Assembly (NCBI RefSeq): GCF_000090795.2
Contig: NW_003546630.1
Location: 34,044-58,147 of the forward strand
Source: Amphimedon queenslandica
Lineage: Eukaryota > Porifera > Demospongiae > Haplosclerida > Niphatidae
DNA: 24,104 nt
Direction: 5' to 3'
Shown here in pieces: positions 8,879-19,900 of the stretch. The notes below the pieces were generated by a model. That model worked only from the letters and a program-made list of their open reading frames with translations. It was not told the origin of the DNA and made no database searches. The position numbers and the translations under genes were made by a program. Numbering within the stretch: the stretch's first letter is position 1; every line of letters starts with the position of its first letter.

Positions 8879-9482
8879 ACGATTTGGAGCAGCTCCAACT
8901 AGACTACCTTTTATTATGGAGAACAGACAACATTAGAAGAAATTCTCCACACATCAACTTAATTCTTCAAAGCAGATTTTAAGTTTTAATTCTGAGATCG
9001 AATTGCATATAATGTGTCAATTCAAGACAAGCATGGTAGAACAAAAGTTAGCAGAAAGAGAATTTCATTGTCAAAAATATAGTTACAATCACAGACAATA
9101 CATAGGTTTAGACACAATAGTGTTCAAATAAGTTCAAGAGCAGCACAGCTTTGATGCGGGTGCAGTAGCATTAGTTTCTTGTAGTGGTGAGATCCAGTAT
9201 TGAAGTACATGAAGCTCTTCATTAGGATCAGAAGGGGAGTTTGTCACAGTAGTAGGTAAGATGATCATACTAGGCTCAGTATTTAGAGTAGAAGAGTTAA
9301 TCACAGTAGGCACATTAGCTGCAGTAGAGGAGGAGATATTGCTTGCAACTACAAGAATAGAAAATGATACTTTTCCATCAACTACTTCAAGAGCTTCTTC
9401 CATCAAGAGGTGAAAAAAATGATAATGATACTCATAATCCACATTGTATGAATATTCATAAAACAAACTGACAATGAATTTA
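8634..9482. repeat. Segmental duplicate, copy X (pairs with 12041-12950)
   Basis: From CTGATTATACTGAA onward the two blocks agree almost base for base for about 750 bp, then share patches (GATGATAATGATA...CATAATCC; AACTGACAATGAATT). The duplication covers exonic and non-exonic sequence alike, so it is genomic and not retroposed. Confidence 0.85.
9134..9466 (-). CDS. Antisense ORF, possible cytoplasmic-tail exon (unrecognised)
   Basis: Open for 110 residues on the minus strand. The core VVDGKVSFSILVVASNISSS is followed by a Ser/Thr/Pro-rich part (NTEPSMIILPTTVTNSPSDP) and ends at KLCCS. In the duplicate at 12.5-12.9 kb the same minus-strand frame is kept through DYEYHYH and the VVDGKVSFS core even where the DNA differs (FFHLLMEEALE replaced by PPAMEDAATSIK). 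That copy then breaks by a 2-bp insertion (about 12720). The composition resembles the receptor tails in this window, so it may be an inverted tail exon, perhaps dead. No promoter or partner exons were identified. Confidence 0.3.
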   Translation of the reverse strand: MFYEYSYNVDYEYHYHFFHLLMEEALEVVDGKVSFSILVVASNISSSTAANVPTVINSSTLNTEPSMIILPTTVTNSPSDPNEELHVLQYWISPLQETNATAPASKLCCS

Positions 9483-9540
9483 ATTATACCTGTGATGTAT
9501 AGGAAGTGAAGCCATAAAGGATCCTTATAAATTTGTATAT

Positions 9541-9676
9541 GAATTCCTCGCTGTTTGGTCTATTATACAAACTTTACTAGAATAAACAAAACGTTTCAGC
9601 CCGAAGGCCTTAATGTTTTGTTTATTCTAGTAGAGTTTGTGGTTGTGTATAATATGCCAAACAGCGAGGAATTCAT
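9541..9676. mobile_element. Foldback MITE interrupting a relic of gene C's last exon
   Basis: Starts GAATTCCTCGCTGTTTGG and ends with its inverse CCAAACAGCGAGGAATTC. Further in, CTAGAATAAACAAAAC pairs with GTTTTGTTTATTCTAG, leaving a short loop around CCCGAAGGCC. It splits a relic of gene C's terminal exon: GAAGTGAAGCC...TTTGTATAT lies left (9503-9540), and AAATTTGTATATAGCTGGAG lies right (from 9709). Confidence 0.75.
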
Positions 9677-9708
9677 GAGAAGACACACCAATGAATCTGA
9701 AGAATATC

Positions 9709-10040
9709 AAATTTGTATATAGCTGGAGAAGTAACAAGTAAAATTAATTATAAAATGTATTTAATGGCTTCATCATCTATATAAATTTATAAAATATTTC
9801 TAGATTGTGCGTGCATACACAATTTTTTTTATTTTTCTTTTATGTGATTATTTGTTTTTAGTAATTCTATTTCATAATAATATATTTTTTAACTTATTGT
9901 TTTAAAGTACTCTAGCACATTGTCTTTGGCCAGATTTTGAAGCAAATTTATAAATTTATAAGTAGGATTATTATTATTATAGTAGTGTTAGTAAACTGAT
10001 ATGCTTCATTAGGCAACCTTGTAATTAACAATAAACACAT
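9709..10040 (+). pseudogene. Relic copy of gene C terminal exon and 3' flank
   Basis: TTTGTATATAGCTGGAGAAG followed by TAACAAGTAA matches gene C's last codons (FVYSWRSNK, stop). The AT-rich 3' flank then follows in the same order as 8029-8340 (GTAATTCTATTT, TTTTAACTTATTGTTTT, CAGATTTTGAAGC). Confidence 0.7.
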
Positions 10041-10543
10041 CTCTTGTGTATTTAGTAGTAGTAGTAGCAATAACTGATATTGTTGCGACAGCTAAGATAG
10101 CGTACATCAGACATCTGTCTGTAACATGTAAACTGTAAACTGTATGAACTACCAGCCTCATTATTAAATACTATATAATGTTGATAGGAGGGACTCTGAT
10201 ATAATTAATTCGTTTTGCTGTAACTTACAATGCATATATAATTCCAGTTGCTGCGTGCTATTTACTATTTTGTTGATGAGCTTAATAAATATACATCAAT
10301 ATGATATTTAATGTTAACCTTTTTAATACTGATGAGGAACTGAAAGATACACCGAGCCTGTGAACATATACATGAAGCCATATTAGGACTAACTTCTTTC
10401 ATAATAGAAACTGACAATTATTATTATCAACTGACCTAACCAACATCATTAAATTGGTGAGGTAAACAGAATACGACCTTAGTACCTTGAAGCCCAAAGG
10501 CAAGAGTAGTATCAGATTGCTATAAAAAAATTATACTAGTACA

Positions 10544-10567
10544 TTAGTAACGCGGTAGCGTTACTAA
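10544..10567. repeat. Perfect 10-bp stem hairpin (TTAGTAACGC-GGTA-GCGTTACTAA)
   Basis: A perfect inverted repeat with a 4-nt loop sits at the boundary between AT-rich sequence and the GC-richer block. It may be the tip of a transposon; no mate was found in the window. Confidence 0.8.
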
Positions 10568-10591
10568 GTAGGATTCACCCCCAAACAAGAT

Positions 10592-10690
10592 GGCTGCCAC
10601 GACTTTTGCAGCCTTGCTATACCGGGAAAACAAGCTCCTATGCTTACCAGACTTTATAGAGGACCTTATCTTGACCAGAGGACTCTAATG
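10592..10690 (+). CDS. Small ORF in GC-richer island (unrecognised, weak)
   Basis: ATG GCT GCC at 10592 opens 32 codons (begins MAATTFAALLYREN, ends at a TAA around 10688) within locally GC-richer sequence. The context AAGATGGCTGCC resembles a YY1-like start-site motif. Low confidence: length and position could be chance, or it could be the 5' remnant of an inserted gene or transposon. Confidence 0.15.
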
Positions 10691-11588
10691 GTACAGCTAG
10701 CGTGGCTCCAAACCTTTTCTAAGAGGAAAGTCAAAAATCCGCGAACCGGCCGTTTTGTTCAGCCACCTTTTTTCATCTTCATCATCATCAAGAATAAGTT
10801 CTGTCAATTCAGTTGGCGAGGTGTATCTCAATATTTCCTGGTGCTACAAGGATAATTCTTACACCAATCTACTCCAACAGTCTATGCGCAGGTCCATGTC
10901 CCATAAGATCATTCTTCAAGTAAAGAAAAAGTGATACTGTGACTGCTGGATAGAGCCATCTTAGCTGCATACCGCCATTTTGTTAATTAAAGAAGCATGT
11001 GCTCCAAAATTTGGGTGTGGTCACGCATGCTCAGATCTGCAGCTCTGGAAGAAGCAATTTATTTTTTTACCAAGCTATGCTTGGAATCAACTACTGCAAT
11101 ACTTTAGTGGAGGTTTCCAGCTAAAAGAAGGTATTAATCTTACATGTTACTGTTTTATCAAGTGTGTGATTTTATTTTATTTTAAAAAACAAACAATTAA
11201 TTAATGTTATGATATGCAATGATAATATGAATGACAACAGCCTGGAAGAACAGGAATAGCTGCAACATAACATGTAGGGAAGATGGACACTCTCAGCTCA
11301 CAGTTTCTTGAACAAGGACTTGTGTGAAGACTAGTATTAATTTCACTTGTCATCAGGATAGTTGATATTCCTTCAGCATGTCTATTCAATGCTGTCTCTC
11401 ATTAATGATGTAAAGTCATAACAATGATAATAATAATAAAGAAAATTATTGTTTGTGTAAAATCGACAAGCATCAAAATGGCAACTAAAGAAATATTATA
11501 AATATTATAAAAAATCAACACAAACAAGAACATAAAAAATTAAAAAATACAAGGTTAAGTAGGATTCCGAACGACCAACGAAAATACA

Positions 11589-11598
11589 NNNNNNNNNN
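11589..11598. other. Assembly gap (10 N)
   Basis: Ten N bases. Sequence on the two sides cannot be assumed contiguous in true distance. Confidence 0.99.
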
Positions 11599-11842
11599 CA
11601 AGATCAAGAAAAAGAAGTTTCATCAGTATTAAAAAAATAATATGAACGAAAGGTTGCACTAGATGAAGATAAGGAAAACAGTTACGAGCCACCACCAAGC
11701 AAAAAAGGTCAACTGCAGATACGGTTACATTTACCCTCTCTAACTGCTCAAATATTACTATAAACTATTAAAACAATACCAAATTACACAAAACTATAAT
11801 TTAAAATACACATGTAATCAATTAATTGTATTATTTAATTTA

Positions 11843-11972
11843 CCGGGAAATTATTTATTCAACCTCCCGGGAATTTACTTATTCAACCTCCCGGGCTACT
11901 TATTCAACCTCCCGGGCTACTTATTCAACCTCCCGGGAAATTATTTATTAACCTCCCGGGAAATCAGAGGTA
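11843..11972. repeat. CCCGGG-containing minisatellite
   Basis: About six units built on TTATTCAACCTCCCGGGAAA, with spacing of about 23-27 bp. Every unit carries the palindrome CCCGGG in otherwise AT-rich DNA. Confidence 0.85.
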
Positions 11973-12040
11973 AGTTAGTTATTTATGAACCTACAACCAA
12001 GCAATCTGATTGGTCAATTACAACTAGGCATGGTAGAAAC

Positions 12041-12950
12041 CTGATTATACTGAATATACTTCATATCAATGGGGAGTAAGAGCAGCTATTAATGTAAGTT
12101 ATGGATTTACTGATGTAACAATGGCAAAGGAAAATTTCACTTTCAGTCCTGGTAGAGTAAAAATATTATTATATTATTGGTTATTATATTTTATAGGTCC
12201 TAAATTATCTGATGAATTTATTATTATTGATGATAATTATACCATTCAATTCAAATATATTTTTTATACTGGGTCTTAAAGAATGAACGATTTGGAGAAG
12301 CTCCAACTAGACTACCTTTTATTATGGAGAACAGACAACATTAGAAGAAATTGTCTACACACCAACTTAATTCTTCAAAGCGGATTTTAAGTTTTAATTC
12401 TGAGATCAGATTGCATATAATGTGTCAATTCAAGACAAGCATGGTAGAACAAAAGTTAACAAAAAGAGAATTTTATTGTCAAAAATATAGTTACAATCAC
12501 AGATAATACATAGGTTTAGACACAATAGTGTTCAAATAAGTTCAAGAGCAGCACAGCTTTGATGGTGCAGTAGCATTAGTTTCTTGTAGTGGTGAGATCC
12601 AGTATTGAAGTACATGAAGCTCTTCATTAGGATCAGTAGGGGAATTTGTCACAGTAGTAGGTAAGATGATCATACTAGGCTCAATATTTGGAGTAGAAGA
12701 GTTAATCACAGTAGGCACAGTATAGCTGCAGTAGAGGAGGAGATATTGCTTGCAACTACAAGAATAGAAAATGATACTTTTCCATCAACTACTTTAATTG
12801 ATGTAGCAGCATCCTCCATGGCAGGAGGATGATAATGATATTCATAATCCGTAGGTGTAAAGTGATGATTTCATCTAATTAAGTGCTTACAACTGCAAGT
12901 TTTCAAATTTTGAATGATTTTAACTATTCAAACCAAACTGACAATGAATT
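12041..12950 (+). pseudogene. Segmental duplicate copy Y of relic receptor exons
   Basis: Near-identical partner of 8634-9482. It starts midway through the FN3 relic exon (donor GTAGAG at 12152), so the 5' half of that exon is missing. The next exon relic (from about 12197, GPKLSDEFIIIDDNYTIQF) keeps KYIFYTGS and then meets TAA. Copy X lost the frame earlier by an indel. The antisense frame found in copy X is broken here by a 2-bp insertion near 12720. Confidence 0.75.
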
Positions 12951-13150
12951 CCTTACATAAAAATGTACCAGCAGTACTAAAGACTTATGCATACAAAATC
13001 CACCAGCCTCATTACATTAGCTATAATGTTGATACTGAGGGACACTATTATTGTTTTATTTGGTAAATTGTAAGAATCATGCTCATTCAGCTACATAAAT
13101 GTAGCTGCATGCTATTGGTGCCAACAAGAGTAGTACCACTGATGCAGAAA

Positions 13151-13300
13151 GCTGCTCTACTAGGTTAGTAATAATAATATATTTTGATTTAAATTTTATA
13201 CTTTTTGGTACTATTTCAGGGTGTTTCTTTTCTCAAAGAGGAGAAGTGCAAGGAATGCAAGAACAGGAGCAAGACCCAGCACACCCAGCAGTCTTAGTAG
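13151..13300 (+). pseudogene. Relic of gene C membrane-exon end and first tail codons
   Basis: GCTGC...CTACTAGGTTAGTAATAATaATAT, acceptor TTTCAG, then GGTGTTTCTTTTCTCAAAGA match 7007-7156 exon-intron-exon. The peptide would start GCFFSQRGEVQGMQEQEQDP. It ends abruptly at GTCTTAGTAG and joins sequence resembling the gene C 3' flank (CATGGTCTTTGGCCAGATTT), so the whole heptad-repeat tail was deleted. Confidence 0.8.
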
Positions 13301-13929
13301 CCCATGGTCTTTGGCCAGATTTTGAAACTAATTTTATAGATTCATAATTAGTATTATCAATAAAGTGTTAAATTCATATGCTTTATTCTGTTGTTGTAAT
13401 GAGACAGACCCTGCAATTAAACACATGAGAGTTATAGTAAACAACACCTGCTGACATTGTTGTGATAACTATAATGATATATAGTACATAACATATAGTG
13501 TAATACTAACTATTGTACTGACATTAAAACTGTTGATACAGGTGTTGGTATGTAGAGTAGCAGTGATATGTATATGTTTGTAACATGTAAACTAAAAACT
13601 CATGCATAAAAAATTACAAATGCTGGTATCTAAGACTACCAGCCTCATTACTAAATACTATAATGTTGAATCTGATGGGTACTGCTATTAATTATTATTG
13701 TTTCATTTGGTAAACTATAGCTTATAATACAATGCTCATTTACCTGCATAACTATTGATATTTTTGTTACTAGTACAATGGATACAGGAGAAGTAATGAG
13801 AGGAACTATGAACATATACATGAAGCCATAGTAACTAAGATTAACCTAATAGTATTCATTACCATGATAGTATTCATTACCATGAATCACATCTCAGTAG
13901 GGCGTGGCTCAGTGCATTTAGAGATCGAG
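13301..13929. other. Duplicated 3'-flank sequence and 5' flank of gene D
   Basis: 13303-13430 repeats the gene C 3' flank. 13637-13760 is a further copy of the CCAGCCTCATTA repeat. GGGCGTGGC (13900-13908), a KLF/Sp-type GC box, lies 22 bp before the gene D start. Two in-frame ATGs upstream (13864, 13882) precede a polar stretch and are less likely starts. Confidence 0.5.
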
Positions 13930-16900
13930 ATGACAATCACAAAGAGAGATTGCTCTTTTTTGTGTTTTTCACTATATTTAGTCTTTCTTTCCTCATTCTG
14001 TACTCAGGCAGGTATGTTGCAATATTGTAAAAACACCCTTCTTTGTCTTAAATTAAACAATCGTTTTTATGAGATTACTGAGCACTTTTCTGGAAAATTT
14101 TCAGCGTAGACCAATTCGTAGGTATACGTATACCATTACATGTATATCAGTCATGGTAGCCTAGAACTTCATTTAAGGAATGCAATAGCTGTTTACTCAG
14201 GCTTGACTATTATAGTTACTTGTAGCTGTTGATAGCATGGCAGGTGCATCAGTGCCTAGCTGGTAATTCTATTCTGTTCAGCCTTCTAACTTTCAATCAT
14301 TCCTATCCCTATAATGGCTATTCTTTACCTGTGGTTTTATATTGTGACCTTTGTATTGATGTTTTTCAACAACTCAACAAACCGCTTGCTTTTATTAATT
14401 TACCTTTTTTCTTTAAAATAAGGACTTTCGCTCTAATTGCACGAGGCTATTTTACCCTAATTCTTTATACTCACAGAATATGTAACTCAACCAGTATCAG
14501 TGAATACAAGTCTCAATTCAACTGTCACCTTTACTTGTGAAGCAATTGGAGTTTCTTTCATATTCTTTTATGTTGGTGAAACACCAGCATCTGAAGATGT
14601 CAACGTTAACAGAGGATTTACTGAATTAAGCCAAGTAACTATTAATGGGACTATAAGAAGAAGACAGCTATCAGCTCATGCAAGAGAAATCAATAATAAT
14701 ACTTATATATATTGTTTTTTTTTTCCTGGTGAAGTTAGAAGTGACAATGCTACACTAACAATACAAGGTATAGTAAAGTATCAGTTTAATTGTGTCATTA
14801 GTCTCTTCTTTAGGTCTGTTGGATAGTGTTGTTGATCTGAATTATACCTTTATTAATGGATCCAGTGTATTATTAACATGGACAGCTCCTTATACACTGG
14901 ATAATGTACCTATCACTGGATACTATATAGTCAATGGATCAGTGAACATTACTACTACTAACAAGAGTATTAGATTATTAGCTACTAATCTTGATCCTTG
15001 TATATTAAATAATGTATCAGTTTCTCCTATTAATGATGTTGGAATAGGCTCATCTACTTACATCAGTTTTTATTATGAAACTAGTTAGTCCTACTATGGC
15101 TTCATGTATATGTTCACAGTGTATCTTTCAGTTCCTCTCATTACTCCTCCTGTATCAGTAGTACCAGTAATTGATGGACAGCTAATATCATTGAATATCA
15201 GTATTAATGTAAGTTTGTTCCAATTGCTTTGTTGTTGTTGCTGTGTTTTATTTGACTGTTGTGCATATTACTGTTTTGTCAATTGTGTGTGTTCAGTTTC
15301 AGTGCAGTCATGTGGCAGTTTCTATTACCGTATAAGAGGATTTGTTGATGGGAGTTTTTTAGTGGTTTTGTGATATTGGCGGATTTAATATTGGTGATTT
15401 TTAACAATTTAACTATATCCCCACCCTTAGGCTGGGTTTTACTTAAGCGGTTGCAGTTCGTGGACAACATATTATCAGAGGAAGACAGTACCTTTTCTGG
15501 AAGATTGTATTCTTTATCACCTGGTTTAGAGACTGGCTTAAGGAAACATAGTAAAGCCATGTTAGCTAGTGGCATGCTTTTAACTAAAATTAATGTGAGT
15601 GTGGTCACATGCATGAATGGAAATATTGCTTGCAGGTTTTATCTTGGCGTTTTTATATAAATCCGTCAATCAGCCAATATAAAATCCCATCAACATTTCA
15701 TTATATACGGTATTTGTTTATACATATTGTAAGGTTATTAATGCATGGTCTCCTTCCTTTTGCTACCCACCACTAGGCTGTTCCATTATGCAATGGTGAA
15801 TATCCTAACATTATAACTGTTATTATACTCAATATTAATAATGAGGTACAAGACAGTAACAGTATATCAACACAAGTTAATGGTCAACTGATGATAACTG
15901 GAGTAATAACTGTACCTAATAATTTAAATACATTCATTGTTAATGTATCACTGAGTAATAATGGAGGAGAATTCCTACCTACACCTTCTATTAGACTTGG
16001 TAATGAACTATTACGTTGTCTATTTTTTAATTCATTACTTTCTCTCATTGTTAGGTAAAGCTGGTCCAGTTACTAACATTGACTCTTCAATTGACAACTG
16101 TTCTACTATTGATATAACATGGACTGCTCCTACAGTTAATAATAGAGTATCTATACTGTATTACATACTAAAAATATATGATGCTATTACTGGTAGTCTA
16201 GTGGATACTGTATCAGTGTATGACACCAGTTATCAGTTTGAGGATAATAACTTATTTATACATCGTTATACGTATGTTATTACTGGAGTTAATGAATTAG
16301 GAGAAGGAATGTCTAATAATGATACATTCTCATATCAAAGAGGTACAATAACAATAATTACTGAATGAATGATTTTGTTTATTTAGTACCAAGATCAGTT
16401 GAAGCAGCTTCAATTATAATAGCATTCAATGAGACTAGTGCTTATGCTTCTTTTAATATACCAGTAATGTCATTATGATTTGACAAAATTTAATTATATA
16501 CTTAATAGGTGACATTGGAGTGTACTGGTGAGTCTCCTGAGAATGCTACAATTACCATACAGTGTAATGGAACTGATGTTGTATTTGCTAATACATATTT
16601 AGTGGAGAATACTCTTGCACCAATGAATATACAAGGATCTGTGCCAGCTCCACTAAATCAACATTGCATTATCACTGTTGTATTTAGTAATGAGGCTGGT
16701 AGTAGTGAACCATTTATACTACCATTTGGTAAGTTATGTGTAAAAAACATTATTTAAATTGACTTCTGACATGAACAGTAAATGCTGCCCAATACTGTAT
16801 ACTGGGAAATTTTTTAGTAGCCAAATTTTCGCGGATTTTGTGTTTTCTTGCTCTGTCGCGAAAATAAAAAGATATGAAATTTTGAATTTTCATTGCCACG

Positions 16901-19900
16901 TGGTGGAGTTTACAAGCTATTCGCAAAAATATTATTTTGTGAAATCGTACAAATGCAAAATTCGCGAATATTTAGCGATGCAAAAATATCCCAGTATACG
17001 GTACCACCTTGCATTACTGTACTTTGATTTGCTAAGTATAGTAAATTAGTTCCTAAAACATACTACGGTTGCTATAAGATATAGTGACAAATGTGTAAAC
17101 AAATGTGCCAATGGAACAGTTGCCAAATTTTGTGACATGACATATGAATGCATGCATGCACTACCACTTTGAGTCTTTATTTTTCACTGTTTTCTTAAAA
17201 ATTAATAGAGCATATTGAGAATTGATAAACTGTTTCATTGCACATGGTTAGATTAAAATTTTTGAAAAGGTTCTATGAATCATGTAATTTGCAAAAATTG
17301 TTCAAAAGGTGTATTATATTTATATTTACTAACCTTTAAGATGCAATCTAATTAGACTGTCTACAATGGTAGAGAATAATAAATGCTTTGTTAGCTAATA
17401 TGATTATTTTGTTATAATTTAATATGTTCCTCCTCATTAGTTGCTACTACTACATCAACTACTGCTACAATTGGAACTGAAACTCCATCAACAAGTATAA
17501 CACATACACACACTAAAGTGTTTTATATTTTTGAGAATAGATGGAAGAATTAATGATAACATTGTACCTGTTGTGGCTGGTACAGTCAGTGGTACTGTAC
17601 TATTGATATTGATCATATTAACGATATTTGTTGGTATGATAACTGCTATTAAAAGAAAAGGGAAGGCAACAAAAGAGTTTGTACATTTTGGTAAGTATTC
17701 TATAATTATAAAAAGTTTTTTATGATGATATTATAAGAACGAGCTGATTCCAATCCATATGAAGAAACTCATCTAACAATGATTGTTCCTATTACCACAT
17801 CACCTGCACAACTGACCAGTAACAGATCAATTATTATGGCCCACAGATCAATAGATGATGAGAATGATAACAGAGCAATAGATGATGAGAATGATAACAG
17901 AGCAATAGATGATGAGAATGATAACGGAGCAATAGGTGATGAGAATCCCTATCATCTTGCTAGGAGTGAAGTAATCTTATTATTAATTTAATTATAGTAC
18001 CATATAGTGGGAAACTTTTGTGGCCCAAAATTTTCATGGATCCGTCTAAAAATCAATTTTGTGTGGCTTTAATTTTGTGGTTTTCTACTTTTCGGCCATC
18101 TTGAACTGTATTAAATCAATTTTTGCAGATTTTATTTTCATAAATTTTGGAAAAAAGCAAAANCCACAAAAATTTTGGGCCACGAAAATTTCCTGCTATA
18201 CAATATACATAATGCAATCTAACATTATTGTCCCTGAACATGGTGTTAACCATTATTATTCAATTGCTGACATTATCTGTTCCATTGTGTTATGTAGTTC
18301 CTTGCTGATAAGGACACCATTCCTTTACACAATGTTCAGGTATGTGCTATTCATGTATAAATTGTATCAGTTATTAAGTCAGTGCACTATGTTATGATAT
18401 TCAATGCATGTAGACCCCCAAGCTTCTATAGTCAAAACAAGCTTTTATTTGAGAAAGGATTTATATGGTATACAGTTGCTTGTTTTGCTTTTCACAGTTT
18501 TCAGTTAGAAAAGTAATTTTAAAAATTAACATAAACAACATAACCCAATTGATAAAACACAATTTGAATCGTGAAAATCATTATCCTAGTTCTAGACATA
18601 CATATAAAGTGCAAATACAATAGCTTTACTATCATTAAGTATAACTCTAAAATGATGTAATTTAAACAATGACAATAAAGTCGATGACAGCTCAGTATGC
18701 AATATAATTTTTGTAATTAGATGTATAGTTTGAACTATTGTGTTATTTAGGAATTAACACAACAAGAGCCATACCCATCAATGAACACATCAGAAACAAA
18801 TGTTGAGGACAGTATATCATCAATAGCACCACTTATTAATAGTTCTGAGTAGTGAGTACAATACTAATACTGGCAGTAATGTATCTATTACTTTTGCTGT
18901 TAGTGACACTGCTACTGCTGCTAATCCTACTTATGCTGATCTTGTTAAAAGGACAAATACTACTCCTCTACCTCCTGCTGCTCAAACTGTTATGTATGAT
19001 AAAGTTACTGGAGATATTAATAAGGTATTAACATTAAGTGATGTTTAATACTTAACATTATATTGTAGAAAGGAGGAGGTGTCACTGTCTATCAGCCATC
19101 TGACAACATGTTAGTTGATAGTATTATTTTATCTGCTCTGATTTTGATTCTATAGTTCTGATATTCCTCCTCCTCCTTCCTATGATGATACTGTTGCACA
19201 AGAACATAGTGCTACTGTGAGCATCAGTTCTCAGTTTGTAGTACCAGTAATACCAGCTACTGATGCTGCTGTGGTTCATGGACATTATGGTATTGATATG
19301 AATTTTAAAATCAGGTAATTTAAATTTTTTATACAGAAAAGTATCCACCAATGAAATATGATTATGATGTTAATACTCCAGTAGAAGATGATACTTGCTC
19401 CACTGATAGTAAGTATTATAATGTTAATGATTAACATAAAATTTATCATTTTTAGCTGAAATTGTGCAGCCAAATCCAACATCAGCCCCTTTAGATAAAA
19501 CAGATGTATATGATCGCAGTACTAATATAATACCAATGAATGTGAATGAAGTTTTACCTGCTCACTTTCCAACAGAAAATTCCTTCGCTGATGAGTCACT
19601 GAGTGTTAACAAGGAACCAGGAGCACTTGTAACAGACATTATATTAAACAATTCAATTGAAGTGGTATAACAATTAATATATTCATGACAAACTTTGTAA
19701 AATTATTTTTTATTATTAACAGGTTGCTACAAGTTGTCAAGTAATGACAAGTAATAAATCCAATACACCAAACGTTTTTGAAGATGATTCAGATTATGAA
19801 AATTATGGGGTGATTACTATTTTAAACAAGAAAGTACTTTATTTTGTTTATTTTAGGTACCAGAATTAATGCCAAGCACTCGCAATAAAGTAAACTTACT

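Larger units (their letters stand above)
10041..11840. other. Non-genic stretch with hairpin, small GC-richer island and assembly gap
   Basis: It contains one copy of a CCAGCCTCATTA... repeat (about 10148-10270; other copies near 13008-13125 and 13637-13760), the hairpin at 10544-10567, a GC-richer block (10570-10860) with short frames, and the 10-N gap. The repeat TAAGTAGGATTC occurs at both 10564 and 11562. Frames at 10640-10855 (+) and 11207-11389 (-) match no family I know. Confidence 0.55.

Noticed and set aside
15279..15660. Two overlapping ORFs, plus and minus, inside gene D intron 4
   Set aside because: They lie within the 387-bp foldback element, show no recognisable domain and are not phase-compatible with the flanking exons.
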